Below, piece by piece: positions 17,204 to 25,416 of a DNA stretch of 64,000 nt. The notes beneath the pieces were generated by a model. It was given only the letters and a program-made list of their open reading frames with translations. It was not told the DNA's origin and did no database searches. The translations under genes and the position numbers were made by a program. How positions within the stretch are numbered: the stretch's first letter is position 1; the number at the start of each line of letters is the position of its first letter. Source of the DNA: CAZCSK01 sp964501265 (GTDB taxonomy: Bacteria; Actinomycetota; CADDZG01; JAHWKV01); assembly GCA_964501265.1 (NCBI GenBank), contig CAZCSK010000007.1, positions 1 through 64,000 on the forward strand. The letters are read 5' to 3'.

Positions 17204-19092
17204 CCGATCAACTTGGCGATTCGGCCCGCGGCGCGATTGGCGATTCCGTAGATCGTCAGCATCGGATTGATACCGGATGCGGTTGGGAAGTTTGACGCAT
17301 CGGCAACGAATAAGCCCTTGACCTCGTGGCTTTCGTTGTTCCCGTCGACGACGGATGATGACGGATCTATTCCCATCGCGCAAGAACCCATCTGATGGTA
17401 CGAAAAAAGCGTTACGCGGCCCCCGGTGTAGCCCGCACGGCGGGTGCGGTCGGCCCAATCTTCACGATCGGCCGGCTTGCCGGTTTTGTAATGAATGAAA
17501 GCCGGGTGTGCGGAAAAGACTTCCTTCGCGCCCGCGGCTTCCAGCACCTTTCCGGCGGCAACCACTCCATCAGCAAGTCTGCGTTCGTCATCCGGCCCCA
17601 GTTTGTAATCGATGCGCGGGCGGCCATCTTTGCCGATCTTGACGCGACCCGAGGACTCGTCGCGGGGCAGCGCCGCGACGAGTGAGATCTTTGGGTAGTT
17701 ATCCATGAGCGTTCGATGTTGATTTGCCGAAGCCCAGGGAAGGGCCGTCGATCCGGCCCCAGGATGAACGGGGACAGTCTCAAAAATCGGTCCGTAGGGA
17801 TCGTCGGGACCCTTCAGCTCGTTGGAATAGCGCGCCTGCGTTGTGCCCTCCCACATATGAACGTCTTCGTCGAAGATCCCAAACGCGGCAGTCGCAGGAT
17901 GAAGATGCAGGTTGTAGCCGACTCGTCCACCAAGTCCCGATCTCAGCAACAAGGCCGGAGATTCGATCGAACCGCCCGCAACCACGACTGCCTTTGCGTC
18001 GATGGTCAGCGAGTGCCTTCCGACTCGAGCTTGCACGCCGGTCGCGCGTCCGTTGGCAATCGTTACGACATCAACGTGCGCTCCAGTGACAATCTTTGCC
18101 CCGGCCTCGGCCGCGTCCTCCAAATAAGTGCGCATGGAAGACTGCTTGGCGCCGAGCCTGCACCCAAATCCGCAGTAACCACATTGGGCGTCCTGGGAAC
18201 ACCCCACCACGTTGCGGGGCATGGCATCGACATGCCAGCCAAGCTGTCTGAGTCCCTCCGCCATCAATTCGTCGCGCTTGCCGGCGGTTCCCGAATCAGT
18301 GTTGACGCCGAGGCGCTTGCTCGCCTCGGCTGTTGAGTCTTCCAGTTCGCCGGATGCAAACGCGTGGATACCCGAAATGCGCGTCCATTCATCAAGGAGC
18401 GACTTCGGAGCGGGAAACGAAGTTGTGTAGTTCACGACGGTTCCGCCTCCAAGGGTCGACCCGGCGAGGATGCGGCAACCCAGGTCGGAGGTAGCAAGCG
18501 TCATTCCATATAGATATAGCTCGCGTGTGGCGTCCTGCTCACGGTGATGGAAGTCAGACTCGGAGCGGTAGCCGCCCATCTCGAGAACGACGACGTCGAA
18601 ACCAGCTTCGGAGAGACGGCCAGCAACGCACCCACCGCCTGCGCCCGATCCGACGACCACGACATCGCATTTGATGGTTGTGTCTTCCGTTACTTCCAGC
18701 GGCTGAAGCCGCTTGGGCTCGGCGGGCGCCTCCCCTAAGGGTCCCGCGTAACCGATCCCCGAATATTGGCGTGGGTCCGAGTAATGGGAGGCAAGAGCCA
18801 ACGTGATCACGGCGCCCGCGAGGCGCCTTTTGATGGCGAGCGGACTTTGTTGCCATCTCTGTAACAAACGTTCCGCCTCTTCCGCCCGTAGAGTTGATAC
18901 GGGTCGCGCGCGGCCGGAAAGCACCAGGGCCCCAAGGCGTGTGTCAAGCGCTTTGACTGTTGTGTTCAATTGGCGCCGGTCGGCCTCGGAGGCGATCAAG
19001 GCAATCGTGTCGAGCATGCCTTGCGCAACTTCGGGATTGCAGGGGCGGCCGAGGACGCCCGCGGCCAATGAGGCTAAAACGGGCTTTGTCAT
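17200..19092 (-). CDS. GMC-family FAD-dependent oxidoreductase
   Basis: 630 residues. The FAD-binding Rossmann motif VVVGSGAGGGCVAGRLSEAG lies near residue 145. The GMC C-terminal signature reads HQMGSCAMG followed by VADASNFPTASGINPMLTI. A helical N-terminal extension of about 100 residues is like that of long-chain alcohol oxidases. A Cys-rich stretch CSQDAQCGYCGFGCRLGA resembles the iron-sulfur-like insert of some GMC dehydrogenases. It may oxidise a long-chain or sterol-like alcohol, but the substrate is unknown. It follows fabI by 59 bases on the same strand, so it may be the last gene of the fatty-acid operon. Confidence 0.88.
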   Translation of the reverse strand: MTKPVLASLAAGVLGRPCNPEVAQGMLDTIALIASEADRRQLNTTVKALDTRLGALVLSGRARPVSTLRAEEAERLLQRWQQSPLAIKRRLAGAVITLALASHYSDPRQYSGIGYAGPLGEAPAEPKRLQPLEVTEDTTIKCDVVVVGSGAGGGCVAGRLSEAGFDVVVLEMGGYRSESDFHHREQDATRELYLYGMTLATSDLGCRILAGSTLGGGTVVNYTTSFPAPKSLLDEWTRISGIHAFASGELEDSTAEASKRLGVNTDSGTAGKRDELMAEGLRQLGWHVDAMPRNVVGCSQDAQCGYCGFGCRLGAKQSSMRTYLEDAAEAGAKIVTGAHVDVVTIANGRATGVQARVGRHSLTIDAKAVVVAGGSIESPALLLRSGLGGRVGYNLHLHPATAAFGIFDEDVHMWEGTTQARYSNELKGPDDPYGPIFETVPVHPGAGSTALPWASANQHRTLMDNYPKISLVAALPRDESSGRVKIGKDGRPRIDYKLGPDDERRLADGVVAAGKVLEAAGAKEVFSAHPAFIHYKTGKPADREDWADRTRRAGYTGGRVTLFSYHQMGSCAMGIDPSSSVVDGNNESHEVKGLFVADASNFPTASGINPMLTIYGIANRAAGRIAKLIG

Positions 19093-19151
19093 GCGTGAAG
19101 CCTAACGCGAGTGATCCGACCGGGACCCTTTTCGCGCGGGTCCCTCAACTT

Positions 19152-19940
19152 TTAGTCGGGCGTCTCGATCATCTTGGTCCCCATGGCATGGAACCCGCCA
19201 TCGACATGCACGATCTCGCCGGTTATGCCGGATGCCCAATCTGATAGGAGGAAGGCAACCGCCCTCCCAACTGGGTCGGGATCGTCGGTATTCCATCCAA
19301 GCGGCGCGCGCCCTTCCCAAGCCGATGCCAAGGCGTCGAATCCCGGTATCCCCTTGGCGGCGGTTGTGCGAATTGGGCCCGCTGAAACCGAGTTCACGCG
19401 GATCTGATAAGTGCCAAGATCACGCGCGAGGTAGCGGGTTATCGACTCAAGGGCGGCCTTGCTTACACCCATCCAGTCGTAAACAGGCCATGCGACAGAG
19501 GCATCGAAGTCGAGACTGACAATCGCTCCTCCCTTAAGTTTCATGAGAGGGAGCATTTTCTCAGCGATCGACTTAAGTGAGTATGCGGACGTTTTGAAAG
19601 CGGTGGCCACGCTCTCCCAGGGAGCGGCCAGAAAATTACCACCCAGCGCGTCAGGTGGGGCGTATGCAATGCCGTGGAGGAATCCATCGAGTGAACCCCA
19701 GCGCTTCCCTAGTTCATTGGCTACTGCCTGAATTTGAGTTTCATCAGTCGCATCCATCTCAAGGACGTCGGGTACCTCCGGAAGCCTTTTGGCGACCATC
19801 TCGGTTAAGGCCATTGCCTTGCCCACCCCGGTTAGAACCAGAGTTGCACCTTGCTCTTGAGCGATCTTGGCCGCGCTCCATGCAATCGACTGAGTGGTTA
19901 GGACGCCAGTGAAAAGCAGTTTTTTGCCATCGAGCAGCAT
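19152..19940 (-). CDS. fabI: Enoyl-ACP reductase (NADH), InhA-type
   Basis: 262 residues. It catalyses the last reductive step of each FAS-II elongation cycle. The nucleotide-binding start KKLLFTGVLTTQSIAWSAA, the substrate-loop FLHGIAYAPPDAL and the catalytic region DFDASVAWPVYDWMGVSKAA (Tyr and Lys) match actinobacterial InhA. HVDGGFHAMG closes the fold. It begins 6 bases after acpS and is the last biosynthetic gene of the FAS-II operon. By family knowledge this is the target class of isoniazid and triclosan. Confidence 0.95.
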   Translation of the reverse strand: MLLDGKKLLFTGVLTTQSIAWSAAKIAQEQGATLVLTGVGKAMALTEMVAKRLPEVPDVLEMDATDETQIQAVANELGKRWGSLDGFLHGIAYAPPDALGGNFLAAPWESVATAFKTSAYSLKSIAEKMLPLMKLKGGAIVSLDFDASVAWPVYDWMGVSKAALESITRYLARDLGTYQIRVNSVSAGPIRTTAAKGIPGFDALASAWEGRAPLGWNTDDPDPVGRAVAFLLSDWASGITGEIVHVDGGFHAMGTKMIETPD

Positions 19941-19946
19941 CGAAAG

Positions 19947-20330
19947 TTAAGGCGCCACTGAGGCATTAGTAGATTCATCTGCGATCACAACTGCTGCGAT
20001 CGCCATGCCCCCGTCGTGCGAAATGGTCAGCGCCGGCGCAACGTCGCCGGCGAGTTCGCGGGCTCGGCCGGAGAGTTTCAGTTTGGGGGCTCCGCCACTT
20101 GAGACGACTTCGATATCGGTCCACGACACCTTCGGCCATCCTGATCCGAGCGCCTTGAAAACCGCCTCTTTGGCGGCGAAGCGACCCGCCAGGTGCTCGC
20201 TCGGCAGAGCCCGCTCTGCCGCGTACATGCGTTCGCCGGCCGTGAACACGCGATCCGCAAGTCGCGGCCAGCGCTCCAGTGCCTGTTCCAATCTTGAAAC
20301 CAAAACTATGTCGACGCCGAGCCGGATCAT
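19947..20330 (-). CDS. acpS: Holo-[acyl-carrier-protein] synthase
   Basis: 127 residues. It transfers 4'-phosphopantetheine from CoA to the serine of the carrier protein. The two magnesium ligands are visible: Asp7 in RLGVDIV and the Glu in RFAAKEAVFKALG. A C-terminal LTISHDGGMAIA follows the family pattern. Its start overlaps the fabF stop by 4 bases (translational coupling). This places carrier-protein activation in the same operon as acpP. Confidence 0.95.
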   Translation of the reverse strand: MIRLGVDIVLVSRLEQALERWPRLADRVFTAGERMYAAERALPSEHLAGRFAAKEAVFKALGSGWPKVSWTDIEVVSSGGAPKLKLSGRARELAGDVAPALTISHDGGMAIAAVVIADESTNASVAP

Positions 20331-21565
20331 GAAGCGTTCGCCTTTCCCAAGACAATCGTTGCGTTATGCCCGCCGAACCCGAACGAGTTCGTGAGTGCAA
20401 GATCGAAAGTTGCTGTCCGCGCTTTGTTGGGAACGACGTCCAGGTCGCATTCGGGATCGGGGTCTTCGTAGTTGATGGTGGGAGGCAGCAGTTGGTGGAC
20501 GAGAGCCAGCGTTGTGGCCGCGGCCTCTGTCGATCCCGCGGCACCCAGCATGTGTCCGGTCATCGACTTTGTCGAAGACACCGGCGGGGGATCGGCGCCG
20601 AAAACTTTTCGAATCGCCTTCGTCTCGGCAATGTCACCCAGGGGAGTGGACGTTCCATGAGCGTTGATGTATCCGACCTCCGAGGCCGCCAGTTCTGAGT
20701 CGGCCAGCGCTGCAGTCATTGCGGCTGCGGCCCCGGCTCCTTCGGGGTGGGGAGCGACCAAGTGGTGGGCGTCGGAAGACAGCCCATAACCGAGGATCTC
20801 CGCCTGGATGCGCGCGCCTCGGCCCTCAGCGATGTCCATGGCTTCGAGGACCAACACGGTAGCGCCTTCGCTGAAAACGAATCCGTCGCGGCCCACATCG
20901 AACGGTCTCGAAGCGCGCTGCGGCTCGTCGTTTCTAGTCGAGAGAGCTCGGGCTGAACAAAACGATGCGAGTGAAAGTGGCGTAAGAGCCGCCTCGGTTC
21001 CGCCGGCCAGCACCACGTCAGCAGCACCGGACCTGATCAGATCGATCGCCCGCGCGATTGCATGCCCGCTTGAAGCGCACGCCGTGACCGTGCATTCGTT
21101 CGGCCCGGTGAAGCCGAACTCGATGGCTATCGATCCGGCCGCGGCATTGGGAATCATCATCGCGATCAAAGATGGGCTCACGAAGCGGGGGCCGCGCTCA
21201 AGCATTAATCGGTATTCCTCTTCGAAGAGCGCAATCCCCCCGATGCCTGTGCCGATCACGACCCCGACCCTTGCGGGGTCGGGGTCGGATGGGCTTAAAC
21301 CCGCGTCCTTGAGCGCCAGAGCCGAGGCGGCGTAGGCGAGTTGCGAGAAGCGATCCATCCGTCTCGCGCGCTTTGCATCGAGGTAGTCGGTGACCTTAAA
21401 ATCAACCTCTCCTGCGATCTTTGACGGATAGTCAGTCGAGTCAAAGCGCGTTAGGGGGCCGATGCCCGAACGGCCTTCGGTGAGCGAAGACCAGAAGGCA
21501 TCTTTACCTGACCCCACCGGCGTTACTGGGCCGATGCCGGTTATGGCGATTTTGCGTTTAGACAC
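20327..21565 (-). CDS. fabF: 3-oxoacyl-ACP synthase II
   Basis: 412 residues. It condenses malonyl-ACP with acyl-ACP in chain elongation. The catalytic triad is visible: Cys in TVTACASSGHAI, His in INAHGTSTPLGD and His in KSMTGHMLGAAGS. GTG 21565 (VSKRKIAITGIGPV) is preferred over upstream starts because it matches the conserved N-terminus; it overlaps the acpP stop by 8 bases. A GC-rich self-complementary stretch near 21250 lies in the normal coding sequence and causes no insertion. Confidence 0.95.
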   Translation of the reverse strand: MSKRKIAITGIGPVTPVGSGKDAFWSSLTEGRSGIGPLTRFDSTDYPSKIAGEVDFKVTDYLDAKRARRMDRFSQLAYAASALALKDAGLSPSDPDPARVGVVIGTGIGGIALFEEEYRLMLERGPRFVSPSLIAMMIPNAAAGSIAIEFGFTGPNECTVTACASSGHAIARAIDLIRSGAADVVLAGGTEAALTPLSLASFCSARALSTRNDEPQRASRPFDVGRDGFVFSEGATVLVLEAMDIAEGRGARIQAEILGYGLSSDAHHLVAPHPEGAGAAAAMTAALADSELAASEVGYINAHGTSTPLGDIAETKAIRKVFGADPPPVSSTKSMTGHMLGAAGSTEAAATTLALVHQLLPPTINYEDPDPECDLDVVPNKARTATFDLALTNSFGFGGHNATIVLGKANAS

Positions 21566-21809
21566 TGGCTGTGACTTTGCCGGACAGAAGCTCAACTGCT
21601 TCGGAAACGGTAGTGACGTTCTCCATCTCTTTGTCTGATACTTCGATGCTGAAGCGCTCTTCGATCGCCATGACCACGGTCATGAGATCGATCGAGTCGA
21701 GGCCGAGATCCTCGAAGAGATTTGCTTCCGGCTTTACTTTTTCAGCCTCAACTTTGATTTTACCGACCAGCACCTCACGCAGTGCGTCGAAGATTTCCTG
21801 ATTTGCCAT
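21558..21809 (-). CDS. acpP: Acyl carrier protein
   Basis: 83 residues, small and acidic. The phosphopantetheine site is Ser in FEDLGLDSIDLM (the family's DSL is DSI here). It carries the growing acyl chain in FAS-II. ATG 21809 is preceded by AGGGAG 7 bases upstream; further upstream in-frame codons are not conserved. The 63-base gap after fabG is the longest in the core operon, which leaves room for an extra ribosome binding site or processing site giving high ACP output. Confidence 0.95.
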   Translation of the reverse strand: MANQEIFDALREVLVGKIKVEAEKVKPEANLFEDLGLDSIDLMTVVMAIEERFSIEVSDKEMENVTTVSEAVELLSGKVTASV

Positions 21810-21872
21810 GTCTTGCTCCCTTCCTTGCCTTGGTTGTTTGTCTAACAACTTGAACGAACGTTTTGACCGCGC

Positions 21873-22595
21873 CTAAGAAAGGCCGCCGTCGATTGAGATC
21901 ACTTGTCCTGTGAGGTACGAAGAGCGAGCGCAGAAGCGCACTGCTTCGGCGACCTCCTCTGCCGATGCGGGCCGCTTTAGGCCGATCCGCTCGATGAGGG
22001 CCACTCGCTGGGGCTCGGTTAGTTCGCCAGTCAACTCGGTCTCCACGTAACCCGGTGCCACGACGTTAGCGGTGATTCCGTGATTTGCGACCTCACGCGC
22101 AAGAGCCTTCGTAAAGCCAATCAAGCCCGCTTTGGCGGCCGCATAATTCGCCTGCGCGGGGTTGCCCTGCGACCCGACCACTGACCCGATCGTAATCACT
22201 CTGCCCCACCGTGCCTTGAGCATCGAAGGGATAGCTCGCTTCGTCACTCGGAACGCCCCGGTCAAGTTCGTCTCTATAACATCGGACCAATCCTTCTCGG
22301 ACATGCGTATCAAAAGCCGGTCTTTGGTGATGCCCGCGTTGTTAACGAGTATTTCGACGGCCCCAAGCGAGTGCTCGACCTCGTCGAAACAAGCTGCGAC
22401 ACTCTCGGGATCGGTGATGTCGATATGTACGACTGATGCGCCCTTGCAACTTGTCGCAACCTGCAGCGCTCCATCCTTGTCCTGGCGATATCCGATGGCA
22501 ACCAGCGCCCCTTCTTCGGCTAGCGCGATTGCAGACGCGCGCCCGATGCCGCGGCTGGCGCCCGTCACAAACGCCACGCGTCCATCAAGACTCAC
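21873..22595 (-). CDS. fabG: 3-oxoacyl-ACP reductase
   Basis: 240 residues, a short-chain dehydrogenase. The NADPH-binding motif is VTGASRGIGRASA, followed by LVNNAGITKD and the catalytic Ser (GSVVGSQGN) and Tyr/Lys (ANYAAAKAG). ISIDGGLS ends the protein. It reduces 3-oxoacyl-ACP in the FAS-II cycle. The start overlaps the fabH stop by 4 bases. The operon position makes FabG much more likely than another SDR. Confidence 0.95.
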   Translation of the reverse strand: MSLDGRVAFVTGASRGIGRASAIALAEEGALVAIGYRQDKDGALQVATSCKGASVVHIDITDPESVAACFDEVEHSLGAVEILVNNAGITKDRLLIRMSEKDWSDVIETNLTGAFRVTKRAIPSMLKARWGRVITIGSVVGSQGNPAQANYAAAKAGLIGFTKALAREVANHGITANVVAPGYVETELTGELTEPQRVALIERIGLKRPASAEEVAEAVRFCARSSYLTGQVISIDGGLS

Positions 22596-23608
22596 AGGCT
22601 GGCCCCGACCCCCGCGGAAACGGTCTCTTGCAGGGTCCCTAGCTCACGGGTTAGCGACCAGTCCATTGCTGCGCCCCCCCAGGTAAAGCCGGCCCCGAAG
22701 GCCAGCAGCAGCAGACGGTCGCCATCCTTCAGTCTGCCGACCTCGACCGCCTCTGATAGTGCCAACGGAATCGAAGCGGCCGAAGTGTTGCCATAGCGTT
22801 CCAGATTCATGAAAACCTTTTCGTCGGGGATTCCTAAGGTTGTGCTGACTTCATCGATGATCCGCCGGTTGGCCTGGTGCGCGATCATGAGATCGAATCC
22901 ATCCGCACCCAAGGTGGCGCCCAATTTGCTCATCGCTCTGACCGCGCTTCTATAAACCTCGCGTCCTGCCATGCTGATGCAGTGTTGATGGTTGGCAATG
23001 GTCTCGGCAGTCTGTGGAGTCCGGCTTCCCCCGGCTTGGATGAAGATGTTCTCGGCCCCCGAACCGTCTGACCCGAGTTCGAATTGAATCGGTGATGCGG
23101 AAGCAACATTTTCGACGACGGCCGCGCCGGCTCCGTCGCCAAAGAGCGGACTCGTAACGGCATCGTCGAGGTTAAGGAAGGGGCTAAGCACCTCGACTCC
23201 GATAACTAGCGCGCGATTAAACAGGCCCCCCTCGATCATCTTTGAGGCGATGGCAAGCGAATAGACGAAACCGGAGCAAGCTGCGCCGACGTCGAATGCA
23301 GTCGCGGGTGCACCGAGTTCGTTCTGGATGACGCACGCGGTCGCCGGGAATTGATAATCGGGAGTGACTGTGGCGACGATAATGAGGTCAACGTCGGTTG
23401 CGTCCACCCCTCGATTCGCGAGAGCGACCTTGGCAGCGGCGGTACCCAGAGTGGACGACGATTCATTGCTCGCTGCCCACCGGCGTTCCTTGATGCCCGT
23501 CCGAGACTCGATCCATTCGGGCTCGACGCCGAGCCTCGCGCCGATTTCGGCGTTGGTTACGATTCGCTCGGGAACCGCCCTTCCAATGGCGGTGATCGCT
23601 GCGGGCAT
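22592..23608 (-). CDS. fabH: 3-oxoacyl-ACP synthase III
   Basis: 338 residues. It starts fatty-acid synthesis by condensing an acyl-CoA primer with malonyl-ACP. The nucleophile is Cys111 in DVGAACSGF. The His is in MIAHQANRRIID and the Asn in ERYGNTSAASIPLA. It directly abuts the preceding biotinyl/lipoyl-like gene. Primer choice (acetyl versus branched) cannot be read from sequence. Confidence 0.95.
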   Translation of the reverse strand: MPAAITAIGRAVPERIVTNAEIGARLGVEPEWIESRTGIKERRWAASNESSSTLGTAAAKVALANRGVDATDVDLIIVATVTPDYQFPATACVIQNELGAPATAFDVGAACSGFVYSLAIASKMIEGGLFNRALVIGVEVLSPFLNLDDAVTSPLFGDGAGAAVVENVASASPIQFELGSDGSGAENIFIQAGGSRTPQTAETIANHQHCISMAGREVYRSAVRAMSKLGATLGADGFDLMIAHQANRRIIDEVSTTLGIPDEKVFMNLERYGNTSAASIPLALSEAVEVGRLKDGDRLLLLAFGAGFTWGGAAMDWSLTRELGTLQETVSAGVGASL

Positions 23609-23926
23609 CTACAACTGCCTGAGCCACATCACGGGCTCACCAGATTGAACGTGGACACCGTCGCGGACCAAAAAGCCCATGACCCATCCGGCAAACGGTG
23701 ACTGTACCGGGACCATATCGCCGTTCGTACCTTTTATGTGACCCATGATCTGGCCTTGGACTGCATACTCGCCCTCGGCCGTGTAGTGACTCGAAGGCGC
23801 GATGCGAAATCTTCCCTCACACGGCGCCACGACGACGCGTTCGTCTAGCGACCAGGTGTGATCTGCGGCCTCGCAAGCCGAGTCGTGCCAGAGCGTGGCC
23901 GTTGATTTACCGAGACTGGTCGTCAC
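23609..23926 (-). CDS. Biotinyl/lipoyl-like barrel protein without the modifiable lysine
   Basis: 105 residues. The second half (about 55-105) has the barrel-sandwich pattern of biotin/lipoyl carriers: GQIMGHIKGTNGDMVPVQSP then AGWVMGFLVRDGVHVQSGEP. The hairpin that should carry the (A/V)MKM lysine reads TNGD, so it is unlikely to be biotinylated or lipoylated. It overlaps fabD by 4 bases and abuts fabH, deep inside the FAS-II operon. It may be a structural or regulatory subunit, or a degenerate BCCP relative. The function is unknown. Confidence 0.6.
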   Translation of the reverse strand: MTTSLGKSTATLWHDSACEAADHTWSLDERVVVAPCEGRFRIAPSSHYTAEGEYAVQGQIMGHIKGTNGDMVPVQSPFAGWVMGFLVRDGVHVQSGEPVMWLRQL

Positions 23927-24831
23927 TTGACAGCTCCTGCCATTGCGAGTTCGTCGGCGCCCTCATCGCCGGAAACTGAATCGACATGAGCATTCGGTAG
24001 CGTCCTGCGCACAAGACCACGCAGCGCTCGTCCGGGCCCGGCCTCTATAAAGGTGGTGATGCCGCCCTCGCCCATCGCGCTCAACGTGTCGGCGAAGCGC
24101 ACCCGTGACAAGAGACCGTCACCAAGAAGCTGGCGAATTTCGGCCGGATCATCATGCGATGCAGCGTCTACGGCGGAGTAGAAGGCGCAAGTCGGCGACG
24201 AGATCGGCGTCTTGTCGAGGACCTTGGAGATCTTTGCAGCAGCGGACTCCATCAAAGGAGAGTGCGCCGCAACCGGAACTTCCAGCCGAACGACTCTGCC
24301 TGCGCCCGCCTGCACGCACTGGCTCGCGGCCCTAGTGAGCCCTTTGTCAGTACCTGAGATCACGGTTTGATCGGCGGCGTTCACGTTGGCGACCCAAACA
24401 TCGCCGATCTCGGCGCAAATATCGGAAACAGTGGTTTCATCGAGCCCGATGATGGCTGCCATTCCACCGGGATGCCGGCGGCCGGCTTCGGCCATCGCTT
24501 TGCCGCGAACGTCGACAAGCCGGAGGGCCTCTTCGAATTCGATCGATCCACCGATGACGAGAGCGGCAAATTCGCCAAGGCTGTGCCCGACGACTGCGTC
24601 GGGTGCCAAGCCCCGGTCGGCAAGCGCCTTGCCTACTGCCACGCAAGTGGTGAAGATGGCGGGCTGAAGCAGGCCAATTGGCCAATGCTTGGTGTCGTCG
24701 GAGGCGCAGAGTTTGTACAGGTCAGCATCGAGGATCTTTTCTGCGCTTGAGAATAGATCCGCTGCCTTGCTCAAATCCTTGGCCATTCCGGCGCGCTGAG
24801 CGCCTTGGCCCGGAAACATCCATGCAGTCAT
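23923..24831 (-). CDS. fabD: Malonyl-CoA:ACP transacylase
   Basis: 302 residues. It loads malonyl groups onto ACP for FAS-II. The N-terminus is MTAWMFPGQGAQ, and the nucleophile is Ser84 in VVGHSLGEFAAL with the downstream catalytic His in VPVAAHSPLM. It overlaps the sigma-factor gene by 4 bases at its start and the biotinyl/lipoyl-like gene by 4 at its end, so translation is coupled on both sides. Confidence 0.95.
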   Translation of the reverse strand: MTAWMFPGQGAQRAGMAKDLSKAADLFSSAEKILDADLYKLCASDDTKHWPIGLLQPAIFTTCVAVGKALADRGLAPDAVVGHSLGEFAALVIGGSIEFEEALRLVDVRGKAMAEAGRRHPGGMAAIIGLDETTVSDICAEIGDVWVANVNAADQTVISGTDKGLTRAASQCVQAGAGRVVRLEVPVAAHSPLMESAAAKISKVLDKTPISSPTCAFYSAVDAASHDDPAEIRQLLGDGLLSRVRFADTLSAMGEGGITTFIEAGPGRALRGLVRRTLPNAHVDSVSGDEGADELAMAGAVK

Positions 24832-25364
24832 GAGACCTTCTTTCTTAGGGTGGCGAGGGTTCGGTGGATGAGGACGCGGGCGGAATTTTCGGTGCGCCCA
24901 AGCGCCCGAGCAACTTCGGCGTGCGGCAGCTCCTCGACGAATCGCAGAAGCAGAGCGCGCCGTTGTTCGTCGGGAAGACGGTTGATGGCGTCGGTCAATC
25001 TCTTGAGGTTGAGTTCGTCGGCCAAGCCCTCGTCGACGTAGTCTTCGGTATCGGCCTGCTGGATTTCGGCCTCTTCTATGGAGATGGTGGCCACGAACTT
25101 GCGACGCTGGTGGTTGGCGCTCGCATTTCGTGCGGAGTTGAAGAGCCAGGCTTCCAGCGCAGGTGCCCCGACCTCTTTGGGTTCGAGATGCCGCAGAGCC
25201 TGTGCGAACACGTGGGCGGCGATGTCCTCGGCGTCATGGTGATTGCCGATGCGGCGCTGGATGTAGGACTTGACCGGCTTGATATACCTGGAGTAAACTT
25301 CGTGGAACGCCGATTCGCTCCATGCGGCTGCGCGCCGAACAGGCTCTTTGGCTGGATTGTCCAC
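24828..25364 (-). CDS. ECF-type RNA polymerase sigma factor heading the FAS-II operon
   Basis: 178 residues. Region 2 includes RIGNHHDAEDIAAHVFAQAL (about 38-57). Region 4 reads LPDEQRRALLLRFVEELPHA, then EVARALGRTENSARVLIHRT, a complete helix-turn-helix. No anti-sigma gene is adjacent. Its stop overlaps the fabD start by 4 bases, so it is translated with the fatty-acid genes, an unusual place for an ECF sigma. It is divergent from a TetR regulator across a short intergenic region with repeats. It could tune the operon or link membrane synthesis to another regulon. Confidence 0.88.
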   Translation of the reverse strand: MDNPAKEPVRRAAAWSESAFHEVYSRYIKPVKSYIQRRIGNHHDAEDIAAHVFAQALRHLEPKEVGAPALEAWLFNSARNASANHQRRKFVATISIEEAEIQQADTEDYVDEGLADELNLKRLTDAINRLPDEQRRALLLRFVEELPHAEVARALGRTENSARVLIHRTLATLRKKVS

Positions 25365-25416
25365 GTAGAGTAAGACACCGGGGAGGTCAGTTTGTTACCG
25401 GTTACCCGAGGTTACT
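25365..25416. promoter_or_regulatory. Short divergent intergenic region with GTTAC repeats (candidate TetR operator)
   Basis: About 50 bases separate the sigma-factor and TetR start codons. Within 25394-25415 the word GTTAC appears three times (GTTACCGGTTACCCGAGGTTAC), the first two forming an imperfect dyad around CCGG. TetR proteins usually bind such dyads in the divergent promoter next to their own gene. Control of both the regulator and the FAS-II operon is inferred from position. Confidence 0.4.

Noticed and set aside
21250..21295. GC-rich self-complementary stretch resembling the inverted repeats elsewhere
   Set aside because: It encodes the ordinary FabF sequence (DPDPARVGVVIGTG), aligned without an insert, so it is coding constraint.
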